Below, one piece after another: positions 5,814 through 6,452 of a stretch of DNA of 6,452 nucleotides. Below the pieces are notes generated by a model, which saw nothing but the letters and a program-made list of their open reading frames with translations, ran no database searches and had not been told where the DNA came from. The first letter of the stretch is position 1. Each line of letters opens with the position of its first letter. This DNA comes from Chloroflexota bacterium (GTDB lineage: Bacteria; Chloroflexota; UBA5177; JANWHV01). Location of the stretch: NCBI GenBank assembly GCA_025924845.1, contig JAICHN010000299.1:1-6452 (forward strand). The letters run 5' to 3'. The position numbers and the translations under genes are program-made.

Positions 5814-6341
5814 TTAGGCTGGTCCCACGGCCTCATTGATCTTAATGTCGCAGTGCAACGGCACGCCGCTCACCAGCGTCTGCCGTACCACGCAGTACTG
5901 CTCGGCCCGTTCGACCAGGCGGCGCAGCCGATCGGGATCCCCCGCTGCCTGAATGGCGATTTCACAGTGGAGTTGCGTGTAGCCGACTGGTACCGACCGA
6001 TCGATGCCCATCGTGCCGCGAAAGTCCATCTCACCAGTCACGGTGACGCGCAAATCGTCGAGGATCACGCCCATCGAGGCGGCAACCATCTGGATCGTGA
6101 TCGTCTGGCAGCCCGCCAAGGCCGCCAACAATACATCGCCCGAGCAGGCTTCGCCTTCCGGGCCGCCCGCCATGGGATGGGCGGTCATCTCCCAGGTGAC
6201 CGGGCCGTTGCTGATCCGCACGCGGGTAGGATCGTCGAGCGCGGGCAGGCTGTGTACGCTGTGTACCAAGCGCGCACCGGCCGGGTCCGCCTTATACCGG
6301 TCCTTCAGGGGCTGCTGACGAGCCCGTAGATCGATCGCCAT
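5814..6341 (-). CDS. OsmC/Ohr-family peroxiredoxin-like protein
   Basis: Cytoplasmic thiol-dependent enzyme of the OsmC superfamily; members reduce organic hydroperoxides with a pair of reactive cysteines. It has 175 residues from the chosen ATG. The two conserved cysteines are Cys78 (in LLAALAGCQ) and Cys150 (in YCVVRQTL), in the usual sequence contexts. The acidic GPEGEACSGDVLLAAL stretch and the following long helix also fit. Two extra cysteines (66 and 126) are not part of the standard pair. The frame is open 13 codons further upstream, to a TTG at 6380. The ATG at 6341 is preferred because GGGAG lies 9 bases before it and the protein then begins as relatives do. It is probably a single-gene unit. 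Whether it belongs to the Ohr, OsmC or YhfA-like branch is not settled by eye. Confidence 0.92.
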   Translation of the reverse strand: MAIDLRARQQPLKDRYKADPAGARLVHSVHSLPALDDPTRVRISNGPVTWEMTAHPMAGGPEGEACSGDVLLAALAGCQTITIQMVAASMGVILDDLRVTVTGEMDFRGTMGIDRSVPVGYTQLHCEIAIQAAGDPDRLRRLVERAEQYCVVRQTLVSGVPLHCDIKINEAVGPA

Positions 6342-6452
6342 GGTCGCTTTCTCCCGTTTATGCGAATACCTGATCCTCAACCGGATGCTTTGAGCACTCC
6401 CGTTTACATCGTGTGCCCGACACCGCCGGCCCGGCGTCGGCGGCGCCCATGC
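6342..6452 (-). promoter_or_regulatory. Upstream region of OsmC-family gene with duplicated 10-mer
   Basis: Read on the minus strand, TAAACGGGAG occurs twice, at 6351-6360 and 6397-6406, 46 bases apart. The nearer copy includes the Shine-Dalgarno of the gene. The farther copy has no start codon at a useful distance. A weak promoter-like pair (TTGAGG with TAAACG) is too closely spaced to trust. The repeat could be a regulator site or chance. Confidence 0.3.
6417..6440. other. GC-rich imperfect hairpin at window edge
   Basis: CCGAC pairs with GTCGG and GCCG with CGGC around GCC, with a 3-base bulge on one side. It may end the transcript of a gene beyond the right edge or belong to the OsmC leader. 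No thymine run is seen, and context is cut off. Confidence 0.3.

Noticed and set aside
5775..6329. Plus-strand open frame antisense to the OsmC-family gene
   Set aside because: The minus-strand reading carries both conserved OsmC cysteines and a good ribosome site; the opposite frame has neither motifs nor a start signal.
6342..6380. Upstream TTG start for the OsmC-family protein
   Set aside because: The ATG at 6341 has a well-placed GGGAG and gives a family-like N-terminus; the TTG has no clear ribosome site.

Overview
The window is GC-rich, densely coding bacterial DNA. Family-level similarity of the proteins, and the long-leader Tat-type signal on the solute-binding protein, suggest a Chloroflexota-like soil bacterium (Ktedonobacteria/Thermomicrobia type). 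That placement is an inference from memory of families, not a computed result.

Layout. Positions 1-2529 are on the minus strand and hold the start of an ABC importer operon. A family-5 (peptide/oligosaccharide type) solute-binding protein comes first, followed 18 bases later by a DppB-type permease that runs off the left edge. A 264-base divergent intergenic region separates this operon from a plus-strand aldo/keto reductase (2794-3846). After it comes a 280-base gap with unusual structure: a ten-codon ORF behind a strong Shine-Dalgarno, a REP-like GC-rich hairpin, a 12-base palindrome and a perfect 19-bp stem-loop. The stem-loop sits just ahead of a plus-strand short-chain dehydrogenase/reductase (4127-4867). 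A small exported protein of unknown function follows (5153-5728, plus). It converges on a minus-strand OsmC/Ohr-family peroxiredoxin-like gene (5814-6341), whose upstream region reaches the right edge.

How the genes may work together. The importer could bring in a peptide, oligosaccharide or related solute. The aldo/keto reductase and the dehydrogenase are NAD(P)H-linked carbonyl/alcohol oxidoreductases that could act on a sugar- or carbonyl-type product, but the sequence does not fix any substrate. The OsmC protein points to hydroperoxide detoxification and seems unrelated to the rest.

All six protein genes look intact, except that the permease is cut by the window edge. I found no RNA genes, CRISPR arrays, insertion sequences or phage genes. 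I see no convincing new multi-gene system here. The observations most worth checking are the perfect stem-loop in the leader of the dehydrogenase gene and the uncharacterised exported protein.
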